Under the pieces are notes generated by a model. It was not told the origin of the DNA and made no database searches. It was given only the letters and a program-made list of their open reading frames with translations. From NCBI GenBank assembly GCA_003140115.1, contig PLIQ01000114.1, positions 8,711 through 21,433 of the forward strand: a stretch of 12,723 nucleotides of DNA, given 5' to 3'. Position numbers and translations under genes: made by a program. The DNA is from Actinomycetota bacterium. GTDB taxonomy: Bacteria; Actinomycetota; Actinomycetes; Streptosporangiales; Streptosporangiaceae. Within the stretch, counting starts at the first letter, position 1, and every line of letters begins with the position of its first letter. Shown here one piece after another: positions 1-8,738 of this stretch.

Positions 1-4
1 GGGA

Positions 5-1285
5 TTAGCTGCCGATGTATTCGAGGATCGGGGACGGGAGCGGCGGGGGTGGCTCTTCGCTGACCGTCACGGCGGTGGCCAGGGCGGCCAGGGCCGGACC
101 GAAGCGGCCCGGGTCATCGGCGCGCAGCTCGAGCAGCGGCTGCCCTTCGCGTACCCGGTCGCCCGGCTTGGCCAGGCAGATCACGCCCGCGGCGGCGCTG
201 ACCGCATCTTCCTTCCGGGCCCGGCCCGCGCCGAGCCGCCAGGCCGCGGTGCCCACGGCCAGCGCGTCCAGCCGGGTCAGCCAGCCGTCGGCGGGCGCCG
301 GGAGGGCCGTTTGCACGTGCGCCGCCCGCGGCAGCGGGGCGTCCGGGTCGCCGCCCTGCGCGATGACCATCCTCCGGTAGGCGGCCAGGGCGCGGCCGTC
401 GGCGACGGCGGCGGCTGGGTCTTCGTTGATGCGGGCCAGGGCCAGCATCTGGGCGGCCAGCGCGAACGTGACCTCCATCAGGTCGGGCGGGCCCTGGCCG
501 TTGAGCGCGGCGACGGACTCCTCGACCTCGACGGCGTTGCCCACGGCCCGGCCCAGCGGGGTGTCCATGGCGGTCAGCAGGGCCCGGGTTCGCACCTGGT
601 GTTCCTCGCCCAGGGCGACCATGGTCTGGGCCAGCTCGCGGGCCTGGTCGCGGCTCTTCATGAACGCGCCGGTGCCGACCTTGACGTCCAGAACCAGTGC
701 GCTCGTCCCCTCGGCGATCTTTTTCGACATGATCGAGCTGGCGATGAGCGGGATGGATTCGACCGTGCCGGTCACGTCCCGCAGCGCGTACAGCCGGCGG
801 TCGGCCGGGGCCAGGCCCGAGCCCGCGGCGCAGATCACGCAGCCGGCTGCTTTTAGGGTTTCGATCGTCTCGGCCGGGGTCAGGGCGGTGCGGAAGCCGG
901 GGATCGACTCCAGTTTGTCCAGCGTGCCGCCGGTATGGCCGAGGCCGCGCCCGGACAGCTGCGGGACCGCGGCGCCGCAGGCCGCGACCAGTGGCGCGAG
1001 GATCAGGCTGACCTTGTCCCCCACTCCGCCGGTCGAGTGCTTGTCGACGGTGGGTTTTTTGATGGGCGACAGGTCCAGGCGGTCGCCGGAGGCGATCATC
1101 GCGGCGGTCCAGGTCCGCAGCTCGTCGCCGTCCAGACCCTGGAAGTAGATCGCCATCAGCAGCGCGGACATCTGCTCGTCGGCGACCTCGCCCTTCGCGT
1201 ACGCCTCGAACAGCCAGCTGATGTCGTCGTCGCCGAGCCGGTGCCCGTCCCGTTTGGCCCTGATCAGCGTGACGGCGTCCGTCAC
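5..1285 (-). CDS. deoA: Thymidine / pyrimidine-nucleoside phosphorylase
   Basis: Cytoplasmic enzyme that splits thymidine, deoxyuridine or uridine with phosphate into the free base and (deoxy)ribose-1-phosphate. The 426-residue product has the normal family length and the usual order: N-terminal helical domain, glycosyltransferase-family-3-like central domain, C-terminal PYNP domain. Visible hallmarks are KHSTGGVGDK (about residues 82-91, phosphate-binding loop), the family signature SGRGLGHTGGTLDKLE (111-126), and RDVTG followed by SSIMSKK (169-189), which supply the base-contacting Arg, Ser and Lys. I chose the GTG at 1285: it overlaps the cdd stop as GTGA, GGAGGG lies 7 nt upstream (1298-1293), and the protein then begins VTDAVTLIRAKRDG as family members do. 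A longer frame to 1426 only adds sequence out of frame inside cdd. Co-transcribed and probably translationally coupled with cdd. The gene is complete, with TAA at 7-5. Whether it prefers thymidine or all pyrimidine nucleosides cannot be read here. Confidence 0.96.
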   Translation of the reverse strand: MTDAVTLIRAKRDGHRLGDDDISWLFEAYAKGEVADEQMSALLMAIYFQGLDGDELRTWTAAMIASGDRLDLSPIKKPTVDKHSTGGVGDKVSLILAPLVAACGAAVPQLSGRGLGHTGGTLDKLESIPGFRTALTPAETIETLKAAGCVICAAGSGLAPADRRLYALRDVTGTVESIPLIASSIMSKKIAEGTSALVLDVKVGTGAFMKSRDQARELAQTMVALGEEHQVRTRALLTAMDTPLGRAVGNAVEVEESVAALNGQGPPDLMEVTFALAAQMLALARINEDPAAAVADGRALAAYRRMVIAQGGDPDAPLPRAAHVQTALPAPADGWLTRLDALAVGTAAWRLGAGRARKEDAVSAAAGVICLAKPGDRVREGQPLLELRADDPGRFGPALAALATAVTVSEEPPPPLPSPILEYIGS

Positions 1286-1767
1286 CGCGGTTCCCTCCGC
1301 TCGGCCAGGTCGGTCGTGGTGAAGGCCGCGGGGAGCAGGACGTTCAGCTCCACCGGGCCATCCGGGCCCTCGACCAGCAGGCCGGCGCCGCCGGCTTCGA
1401 GCAGGAGCTGCCGGCAGCGACCGCACGGCAGCAGCGGCTGCCCGTCACCCGCGACCACGGCTACCGCTACGAGCGAGGCGCCGGGCGCGGGGCCGGTTCT
1501 GGATGCGGCGTCGGGGTCGTTTCCGGCGTCGGCTCCTGGCACCGCGGGTCCTCGCACCGCGGGTCCGGCGCCGTGCAGGGCGCTGACCAGGCTGCACTCC
1601 GCGCACAGGGTCAGGCCGAAGGAGGCGTTCTCCACGTTGGAGCCGACGATGATCCGCCCGTCGTCGGTCAGGCCCGCTGCGCCGACCCGCAGGCCGGAGT
1701 AGGGCGCGTAGGCCCGGCCGACGGCGGCGATCGCGGCCGCGCGCAACGCCGGCCAGTCGGTGCTCAA
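1282..1767 (-). CDS. cdd: Cytidine deaminase with extra glycine/proline-rich insert
   Basis: Zinc enzyme converting cytidine and deoxycytidine to uridine and deoxyuridine, feeding the DeoA step encoded next to it. Seen: AYAPYSG and the substrate-binding NVENASFG, then the zinc/catalytic CAE and, after a gap, PCGRCRQ holding the other two zinc cysteines. The protein is longer than the usual roughly 130 residues because about 35 Gly/Pro/Ala-rich residues sit between CAE and the next core strand (VAVAVV). The insert includes a GPAVR-GPAVP repeat encoded by a 15-nt duplication (1539-1566). The start is uncertain. I prefer the TTG at 1767 (protein MSTDWPALR...) because AGGTG lies about 5 nt upstream; a TTG at 1782 would add five residues but has no clear ribosome site. 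The stop overlaps the deoA start by 4 nt. Family assignment is secure; the effect of the insert is unknown. Confidence 0.93.
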   Translation of the reverse strand: MSTDWPALRAAAIAAVGRAYAPYSGLRVGAAGLTDDGRIIVGSNVENASFGLTLCAECSLVSALHGAGPAVRGPAVPGADAGNDPDAASRTGPAPGASLVAVAVVAGDGQPLLPCGRCRQLLLEAGGAGLLVEGPDGPVELNVLLPAAFTTTDLAERREPR

Positions 1768-1824
1768 GCAGGCACCTAGCAACCGCTAAGGTTCGGGAAG
1801 TCTTGGAGGTCCTTGGGAGCGTGA

Positions 1825-1869
1825 GGTCCGAGTGGATAAGGCTGCAGGGTTGCCTTATCCACTCGGACC
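1825..1869. repeat. Perfect 18-bp inverted repeat, 9-nt loop
   Basis: The arms are GGTCCGAGTGGATAAGGC (1825-1842) and its exact reverse complement (1852-1869), separated by TGCAGGGTT. The repeat lies in the divergent spacer, about 60 nt upstream of the cdd start and about 170 nt upstream of the response-regulator start. There is no T-run on either side, so it is not a classic intrinsic terminator for either strand. It could be an RNA hairpin in the cdd leader, a site for a DNA-binding protein, or the remnant of a mobile end. The symmetry is certain; the role is unknown. Confidence 0.85.
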
Positions 1870-1996
1870 CTCCCATGTCATCCGCGCGGCAGCGGCAGGG
1901 ATGCTGTCGGCGCTGGAGCAAGGAACTCTGCCACTAATCATGCCCAACGACTTCCTAGGACCTACCTTGGAAGAAGTTCAGGTTTGGTTAAGATCT

Positions 1997-2012
1997 TCGC
2001 CCGATTGGGCGA
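1997..2012. promoter_or_regulatory. Palindrome overlapping the regulator promoter (operator candidate)
   Basis: TCGCCC and GGGCGA flank GATT, giving a perfect 6-bp dyad. It overlaps the candidate -35 element (2005-2010) of the response-regulator gene, where a bound repressor or the regulator itself could block transcription. The dyad is short, GC-rich and could arise by chance. Confidence 0.3.
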
Positions 2013-2034
2013 GCGCCGGTTTCGTGCTTAGCGT
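2005..2034 (+). promoter_or_regulatory. Candidate leaderless promoter of the two-component operon
   Basis: TTGGGC (2005-2010), an 18-nt spacer and TAGCGT (2029-2034, fits the actinobacterial TANNNT -10) end 7 nt before the GTG start at 2042. This is the spacing expected for an mRNA that begins at its start codon. The reading would explain why the nearby GGAGGT (2035-2040) is only 1 nt from the GTG and so cannot work as a normal ribosome site. An alternative promoter further up (TTGGAA 1967-1972, 16 nt, TAAGAT 1989-1994) would give a leader of about 40 nt. Confidence 0.4.
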
Positions 2035-2041
2035 GGAGGTC

Positions 2042-2715
2042 GTGAACGCACGTCTGGGCCGGGTCCTCATCGTAGAAGACGATCCCGGCATCGCGACTCA
2101 GCTTGTCCGCGGCCTGACCCGGGCCGGCTACGAAACGGGGAGCGTCACCACCGGCCAGGCGGCGCTGGACTGGCCGGTGCCGGACGTGGTGCTGCTCGAT
2201 CTCGGGTTGCCCGACATCGATGGCATCGAGGTCTGCCGCCGGCTCCGCCAGGCCTGCGACGCGGCCATCATCGTGGTGACCGCGCGCGGCGAGGAATCGG
2301 ACCGGGTGCTGGCCCTGGACGAGGGGGCCGACGACTACCTGATCAAGCCGTTCGGGCTGCAGGAGCTGCTGGCCAGGATCCGGGCCGTGCTGCGCCGCAG
2401 CCGCCAGCCCGCCGGCCAGGTGCTGCAGCACGGCGCGCTGACCGTGGACCTGCGCACGCACAAGGTCAGCGTGTCCGGACAGCAGATCGCGGTGACCCCC
2501 AAGGAGTTCGCCATCTTGGAGTGCCTGGCCAGCGACCCCGGACGGGTGGTCGGCCGCCAAGAGATGCTCGAGCGGGCCTGGGATGAGCACTGGTACGGCC
2601 CGACCAAGGTGCTGGATGTGCACATGGCCGCCCTGCGGCGCAAGCTGGGCGACCCGGGCCTCATCGAGACCGTGTACGGTCACGGATTCCGGCTCGCCGA
2701 CCCGGACGGTCACCA

Positions 2716-2719
<4 letters not shown>
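2042..2719 (+). CDS. OmpR/PhoB-family response regulator
   Basis: Cytoplasmic transcription factor of 225 residues, the family norm. The receiver domain (about 5-120) shows the acidic pocket EDD (12-14), the phosphoacceptor Asp53 in LLDLGLPD, Thr80 in VVTARGEE and Lys102 in IKPFG. The C-terminal winged-helix domain (about 130-222) contains VTPKEFAILECL, the recognition-helix stretch TKVLDVHMAALRRKLG and the closing IETVYGHGFRLA. The GTG at 2042 is chosen because the receiver begins right after it (NARLGRVLIVEDD). The open frame extends upstream to 1832, but those codons have mixed third bases unlike the gene, so they look non-coding. The gene overlaps the kinase gene by 4 nt (GTGA), so the two form one operon. 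It should be phosphorylated by that kinase and bind direct repeats near its targets. The adjacent nucleoside genes are candidate targets by position only. Confidence 0.95.
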
Positions 2720-4254
<1,535 letters not shown>

Positions 4255-4263
<9 letters not shown>

Positions 4264-4330
4264 GAAAACCCTCTGGGAAGCCCTGAAGGAGAGCCCTGAA
4301 GGAGAGCCCTGGGGGACAGCCCTGTAGGAA
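4255..4330 (+). repeat. 13-nt tandem repeat array, about six units
   Basis: Two units are identical (AGCCCTGAAGGAG at 4279-4291 and 4292-4304). Related units follow at 4305-4317 and 4318-4330, with degenerate units at 4255-4267 and 4268-4278. The first unit contains the kinase stop codon, and its CTGTAGGAAA is repeated in the last unit (4322-4331), so the array grew from the 3' end of the kinase gene. It lies about 200 nt upstream of the lipoprotein start. Whether it binds a protein or is only slippage debris is not clear. Confidence 0.8.
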
Positions 4331-4440
4331 AGCACGCGGACGCCGGGCCGGAATCGCGGCTGTATGTCCGGCAGGCCAGGGATGTCATCATGTTCGGGTT
4401 CCGATTCGGCAACGAGCGGGCCGGATCGGCGCGTGTCCCC

Positions 4441-4469
4441 TTCCCAGGCGAGACAACCGGGCATACCCT
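4441..4469 (+). promoter_or_regulatory. Candidate promoter for the nucleoside transporter operon
   Basis: TTCCCA (4441-4446, 4 of 6 against TTGACA), a 17-nt spacer and TACCCT (4464-4469, fits TANNNT) would start RNA near 4476 and give a leader of about 58 nt. This is a pattern match only. Read-through from the kinase gene is the alternative. Confidence 0.3.
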
Positions 4470-4494
4470 GCGGGACAACCCAGGACGAAGACGA

Positions 4495-4519
4495 GGTCAG
4501 GCGCTGCTAGCGCCTGGCC
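4495..4519 (+). promoter_or_regulatory. Leader hairpin just upstream of the lipoprotein ribosome site
   Basis: CAGGCGCT (4498-4505) pairs exactly with AGCGCCTG (4509-4516) around the 3-nt loop GCT. With one G-U pair the stem extends to 4495 and 4519. It ends 4 nt before the ribosome site GGAGGT (4524-4529) of the lipoprotein gene, so it could stabilise the 5' end of the mRNA or affect ribosome access. It has no T-run, so it is not a terminator. Confidence 0.5.
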
Positions 4520-4533
4520 CAGTGGAGGTAAGC

Positions 4534-5679
4534 GTGAAACACAGCCCATGGGCCACGGCGGCGCTGGCCGTGTCGGCGACGCTGGTCCTCGCCGCATGCG
4601 GCAGCAGCACCAGCTCGGCCTCGTCGTCGAGCACCACCAGCCCAGCCGGCACGTCCACCAGCTCAGCGGCGGTCGGCGGCGCCAAGTTCCTCGGCTGCAT
4701 GGTCACCGACACCGGCGGCATCAACGACCGGTCGTTCAACGCCTCGTCGTGGGCGGGGATGCAGGCGGCGGCGGCGGCCGACCCCAACATCACGGTTAAG
4801 TACCTGCAGTCAACGACGCAGAGCGACTACGTGCCGAACATCAACACGTTCCTCGGCGAGAAGTGCGGCATCATCGTCACCGTTGGCTTCCTGATGGGCG
4901 CCGCGACGGAGACCGCGGCCAAGGCCAACCCGACCCAGGACTTCGCGATCGTCGACTGCTCGTACGCGTCGGAGTGCCTGACCGGCACCAAGGAAAGCAA
5001 CATCGACCAGCTGGTATTCAACACCGTCCAGGACGGTTTCCTCGGCGGATACCTGGCCGCGGGCATGACGAAGACCGGCAAGGTCGCCACGTTCGGCGGG
5101 GAAGACTTCGGGACCGTGACCATCTACATGGACGGCTTCTGGGACGGCGTGCAGTACTACAACTCCAAGCACGGCACGCACGTGACCGTGCTCGGCTGGA
5201 ACGAGCAGACCCAGAAGGGCTCCTTCACCGGCGACTTCACCAACCAGACCAAGGGCCAGGCGCTGACCCAGACGTTCATCAGTGAGGGCGCCGACATCAT
5301 CTTCCCAGTCGCCGGTAACGTCGGCCTCGGCGCGGCCAAGGCGGTCCAGGACGCCGATCACGCGGCTGGCAGCGACAAGGTGAACATGTTCTGGGTGGAC
5401 ACGGATGGCTGCACCAGCGCGCCACAGTACTGCACCTACTTCATCACCAGCGTGACCAAGGGCATCGTGGCCGCAGTTAGTAATGCGGTGCTGAACGCGG
5501 CGAAGGGCAGCTTCGCGGGCGGGACCTACGTCGGTACCCTGGCCAACGGCGGGGCGGTGCTCTCCCCGTACCACGACTTCGCAAGCAAGGTCCCGGCGGC
5601 GCTGCAGGCGGAGCTCAAGACGATCGAGACGGGCATCGAGAACGGCACGATCCAGACGCCGACCAAGAGCCCGGTGTAA
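4534..5679 (+). CDS. BMP/PnrA-family nucleoside-binding lipoprotein
   Basis: Lipid-anchored substrate-binding protein of a nucleoside ABC importer, 381 residues. The signal peptide (1-21) ends in lipobox LAAC with Cys22 as the lipidated residue. A Ser/Thr-rich linker (about 24-46) precedes the two-lobed BMP domain. Family marks are DTGGINDRSFN (59-69, ligand loop), TVGFLMG, FPVAGNVGLGAAKAVQ (from 257) and WVDTDG (287-292). The GTG at 4534 is chosen because it gives a proper lipoprotein signal and has GGAGGT 4 nt upstream; an ATG at 4390 would put 48 unrelated residues before the signal. It is the first gene of the transporter group and is followed by a strong hairpin. Binding proteins are normally needed in excess over permeases, so separate regulation is plausible. 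Known members bind purine or mixed nucleosides; the exact ligand cannot be told here. Confidence 0.95.
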   Translation: MKHSPWATAALAVSATLVLAACGSSTSSASSSSTTSPAGTSTSSAAVGGAKFLGCMVTDTGGINDRSFNASSWAGMQAAAAADPNITVKYLQSTTQSDYVPNINTFLGEKCGIIVTVGFLMGAATETAAKANPTQDFAIVDCSYASECLTGTKESNIDQLVFNTVQDGFLGGYLAAGMTKTGKVATFGGEDFGTVTIYMDGFWDGVQYYNSKHGTHVTVLGWNEQTQKGSFTGDFTNQTKGQALTQTFISEGADIIFPVAGNVGLGAAKAVQDADHAAGSDKVNMFWVDTDGCTSAPQYCTYFITSVTKGIVAAVSNAVLNAAKGSFAGGTYVGTLANGGAVLSPYHDFASKVPAALQAELKTIETGIENGTIQTPTKSPV

Positions 5680-5703
5680 CAAGCGGATAACCGAACACGA
5701 CAG

Positions 5704-5744
5704 ATCTGGCAGCGGTGCGGCGTCGTGGCGCACCGCTGCCAGAT
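5704..5744 (+). terminator. 16-bp perfect hairpin after the lipoprotein gene
   Basis: ATCTGGCAGCGGTGCG (5704-5719) is exactly complementary to 5729-5744 around a 9-nt loop, starting 24 nt after the lipoprotein stop. No T-run follows. It is probably a partial terminator or a 3'-end stabiliser that leaves more lipoprotein mRNA than ATPase/permease mRNA, a common arrangement in binding-protein operons. The structure is certain; the termination efficiency is not. Confidence 0.65.
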
Positions 5745-5807
5745 GTCGGTAGCCAGATGTCGGCGGCCAGATGTCGGCGGCCAGATGCTGGGGCCAGACC
5801 TTGGGGG
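5739..5807 (+). repeat. 14-nt tandem repeat array overlapping the hairpin arm
   Basis: CCAGATGTCGGCGG occurs exactly at 5753-5766 and 5767-5780, with a near copy at 5739-5752 and degenerate copies at 5781-5793 and 5794-5807. The first copy starts inside the 3' arm of the preceding hairpin. Its CCAGAT complements ATCTGG at the hairpin base, and three further CCAGAT or CCAGA copies follow. The array fills the spacer before the ATPase gene. Confidence 0.85.
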
Positions 5808-5859
5808 AAGGACAGGCGGGCGGGACTTAGCGGGTTCCGGAGCGGGTTGAAGGGACGAC

Positions 5860-7437
5860 GTGGAGCTTGAGCTGAGGGGCATCACCAAGCGTTTCGGTTC
5901 GCTGGTGGCTAACGACGGGATCGACCTGTCGGTGGCTCCCGGTCAGGTGCACGCCCTGCTCGGCGAGAACGGCGCCGGCAAGACCACTTTGATGAACGTC
6001 CTGTACGGGCTGATGCAGCCGGATGAGGGCGAGATCCTCATCGACGGGACGGCGGTCCGCTTCCACTCCCCGAAGGACGCCATCGCGGCCGGCATCGGGA
6101 TGGTGCACCAGCACTTCATGCTCGTACCCGTGTTCACCGTCGCGGAGAACGTGACGCTCGGCATCGAGGAGACCAACCGGGCCGGCCTGCTCGACCGGCG
6201 CAAGACTCGCCGGGACGTGGGCGTGCTGTCCCAGCGCTACGGCCTGGAGGTAAACCCCGATGCCCTGGTGGAGGACCTGCCGGTCGGCATCCAGCAGCGG
6301 GTCGAGATCGTCAAGGCACTGGTCAGAGAGGCGACCGTGCTGATCCTTGACGAGCCCACCGCGGTGCTGACCCCGGCCGAGACCGAGGACCTGTTCCGGA
6401 TCATCAGGCGGCTCAAGGACGGCGGCACGTCCATCGTCTTCATCTCGCACAAGCTCAAGGAAGTCCAGGCCATCGCGGACACGATCACCGTCCTGCGCCG
6501 CGGGAAGGTGGTCGGGCAGCGGCCGCCCGGCACTACCGAGGACGAGCTCGCGCTGCTCATGGTCGGCCGGGACGTGCAGCTGCGGGTCAGCAAGGGGGCG
6601 GCCCAGCCGGGTGAGGTGGTCCTGGACGTGGCCGGCCTGACCGTCGGCGACCAGGCCGGCCGGGTGCTCGTGAACGAGATGTCCTTCCAGGTCCGGGCGG
6701 GTGAGATCCTGGGCGTGGCGGGGGTGCAGGGCAATGGGCAGACCGAGCTGTGCGAGGCCCTGATGGGACTGCGGCCCACGATGGCGGGCCGGGTCACGCT
6801 GAACGGCCAGAACCTCACCCGTGCCACGCCGGCCCAGCGGCTGAGCGCCGGCATCGCATACGTGCCCGAGGACCGGCAGGAAGACGGGCTGATCGGCGAG
6901 TTCTCGGTGGCCGACAACATGGTGCTCGACCAGTACAACAAGCCGCCCTTCGCCTCCGGGATCAACCTGCGGCTCGGAGCGATCGCCGCCAACGCAACCG
7001 AGCGCGTCCGGGAGTTCGACGTCCGCACCACCTCGACGCAGACACCGGTCGGCACGCTGTCCGGCGGTAACCAGCAGAAGGTCATCCTGGCCAGGGAACT
7101 GGCGCACGAGCACAAGGTCCTGATCGCCAGCCAGCCGACCCGCGGGCTTGACGTCGGCTCGATCGAATTCGTGCACCGCCGCATCGTGGAACAGCGCGAC
7201 CAGGGCGTCGCCGTGCTCATCGTCTCCGCCGAACTCGACGAGATCTACGCACTGGCCGACCGGATCGCCGTCATGTACGAAGGCAAGATCACCGGTATCC
7301 GGCCGCCGACCGTGCCGGTGGAGGAACTCGGGCTGCTGATGGCGGGAGGAACCGACCACGACGCCGGGCCCCCGGGGCTTCCGGAGTCGGAGCCCACGCC
7401 GAGCGCCCCGACGGCCGGTCCGGGAGCGGGAGAATGA
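5860..7437 (+). CDS. Nucleoside ABC importer, double-domain ATPase
   Basis: Cytoplasmic ATPase of 525 residues with two fused nucleotide-binding domains, as in the BMP-type nucleoside and ribose importers. Domain 1 has a full Walker A (GENGAGKTT, 35-43), Q-loop Gln84, Walker B LILDE (161-165) and switch His197, but a weak signature (VGIQQ). Domain 2 has a strong signature (LSGGNQQ, 400-406), a Walker A without lysine (GVQGNGQT), Gln425 in place of the catalytic glutamate and no switch histidine. Thus one composite ATP site looks active and the other degenerate, which is usual in this family. The GTG at 5860 has AAGGGA 4 nt upstream. The last roughly 28 residues are a Pro/Gly-rich tail. The stop overlaps the next start as ATGA. 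Confidence 0.95.
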   Translation: MELELRGITKRFGSLVANDGIDLSVAPGQVHALLGENGAGKTTLMNVLYGLMQPDEGEILIDGTAVRFHSPKDAIAAGIGMVHQHFMLVPVFTVAENVTLGIEETNRAGLLDRRKTRRDVGVLSQRYGLEVNPDALVEDLPVGIQQRVEIVKALVREATVLILDEPTAVLTPAETEDLFRIIRRLKDGGTSIVFISHKLKEVQAIADTITVLRRGKVVGQRPPGTTEDELALLMVGRDVQLRVSKGAAQPGEVVLDVAGLTVGDQAGRVLVNEMSFQVRAGEILGVAGVQGNGQTELCEALMGLRPTMAGRVTLNGQNLTRATPAQRLSAGIAYVPEDRQEDGLIGEFSVADNMVLDQYNKPPFASGINLRLGAIAANATERVREFDVRTTSTQTPVGTLSGGNQQKVILARELAHEHKVLIASQPTRGLDVGSIEFVHRRIVEQRDQGVAVLIVSAELDEIYALADRIAVMYEGKITGIRPPTVPVEELGLLMAGGTDHDAGPPGLPESEPTPSAPTAGPGAGE

Positions 7438-8738
7438 GCGATCAGGCGGGAACCGCGGGCGCGGCCGCGGTGCAGCAGAAGATGACCAAGCCGGGGCCCG
7501 GCCGGATTATCCGGGACTCGATCCTCGAAGGTAATACCTTCACCGTCACCGTCTTGGCCATCTTCACCGCGTTCGTGGTCGGCGGGCTGCTGAACGCGTT
7601 CACCAACACCACCGTGCTGCACGCCTGGGGCAACCTGTTCTCGGATCCCGGCCACGCGATCGCCACCGCCTGGGACACCGCGGTGGGCGCGTACATCGAG
7701 ATGTTCGAAGGCTCGATCTTCAACCCGCACACGGTCTCGGCCCTATTCCAGCAGGCGTCGTTCAGTGCGGCGATCCACGACGGTTACTTGTCGGCCGTGT
7801 TCAACCCACTGTCGGAGACCTGCGTCCAGGCCACGCCGCTGATCTTGGCCGGGCTGGCCGTCGCGCTGCCCTACCAGGCGGGCCTGTTCAACATCGGCGC
7901 GCAGAGCCAGCTCATCGGCGGCATGGCGCTGACCACCTACCTCGGGTACGGGGTCAGCCTGCCGTTCTTCGTCCACGTCGTGGTGTGCGTGATCGGCGGT
8001 TTCGTCGGCGGCGCGGCGCTGGGCTGGATCGTCGGCGAGCTCAAGTCCCGCACGGGCGCGCACGAGGTCATCGTCACGATCATGCTGAATTACGTCATGG
8101 TTTACTTCCTTGCCTACCTGCTCTCCTTCCCCTACTTGATGCAGGCACCTCATAACACCAACGAGATCAGCGCACCCATCGCCGGCGACGCGCACCTGCC
8201 GCTGCTGTTCGGCTCGCACCTGCGGATCAACGCGGGCTTCCTCGTCGCCCTGGCCTGCGCGGCAGGCGTGTGGTGGCTGCTGAACCGGACCACGACGGGC
8301 TTCGAGATGCGCAGCATCGGCAAGAACCCCAGCGCCGCGCGGGTGGCGGGCATGAACGTGGAGCGGACCTGGGTGCTGGTGATGCTGCTGGCGGGCGGGC
8401 TGGCCGGGCTGGCCGGGGCCACGGTCATCCAGGGCACCGACTTCACCGTCAACTTCCAGAGCTACGGGACCTACGGCATCGACGCCATCACGGTCGCGCT
8501 CCTCGGCCTGGGCCGGCCGGGCGGGGTGGTGCTCGCCGGGCTGCTGTTCGGCGCGCTGCACGCCGGGGCGCCGCTCATGCAGGCCGTGACCGGCACTCCG
8601 GTGGACATGGTGGAGGTGCTGCAGGCGGTGATCGTCCTGTTCGTCGCGGCGCCGCCGCTGATCCGCGCCATGTACCGATTGCGGGACACTAGAGCCGGCG
8701 GCGTGGGCGGGGTCATGTCCAAGGGGTGGAACGCATGA
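7434..8738 (+). CDS. Nucleoside ABC importer permease 1 (BPD_transp_2 family)
   Basis: Integral membrane protein of 434 residues, one half of the transport channel. A cytoplasmic N-terminus and first helix (about 37-56) are followed by a long polar loop (to about 130). Then comes the conserved core: ATPLILAGLAVALPYQAGLFNIGAQSQ (132-158, shown here in two parts as ATPLILAGLAVALPYQ and AGLFNIGAQSQ) and several helices. The coupling stretch FEMRSIGKNPSAARVAGM (290-307) contacts the ATPase. The start ATG overlaps the ATPase stop (ATGA) and the stop overlaps the next permease start (ATGA), so all three proteins should be made in balanced amounts. It resembles the NupB/YufP-type subunit. Family is secure; substrate range depends on the binding protein. 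Confidence 0.94.
   Translation: MSDQAGTAGAAAVQQKMTKPGPGRIIRDSILEGNTFTVTVLAIFTAFVVGGLLNAFTNTTVLHAWGNLFSDPGHAIATAWDTAVGAYIEMFEGSIFNPHTVSALFQQASFSAAIHDGYLSAVFNPLSETCVQATPLILAGLAVALPYQAGLFNIGAQSQLIGGMALTTYLGYGVSLPFFVHVVVCVIGGFVGGAALGWIVGELKSRTGAHEVIVTIMLNYVMVYFLAYLLSFPYLMQAPHNTNEISAPIAGDAHLPLLFGSHLRINAGFLVALACAAGVWWLLNRTTTGFEMRSIGKNPSAARVAGMNVERTWVLVMLLAGGLAGLAGATVIQGTDFTVNFQSYGTYGIDAITVALLGLGRPGGVVLAGLLFGALHAGAPLMQAVTGTPVDMVEVLQAVIVLFVAAPPLIRAMYRLRDTRAGGVGGVMSKGWNA

Noticed and set aside
1832..2041. 70-residue N-terminal extension of the response regulator
   Set aside because: Mixed third-base composition unlike the gene, no ribosome site, and the receiver domain begins right after the GTG at 2042.
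5739..5807. CRISPR-like array
   Set aside because: The units are 14 nt and directly adjacent, with no unique spacers and no cas genes.
5827..7359. 510-residue minus-strand open frame
   Set aside because: It is antisense to the ATPase gene, which has all family motifs; the His/Asp/Gly-rich product matches no family.
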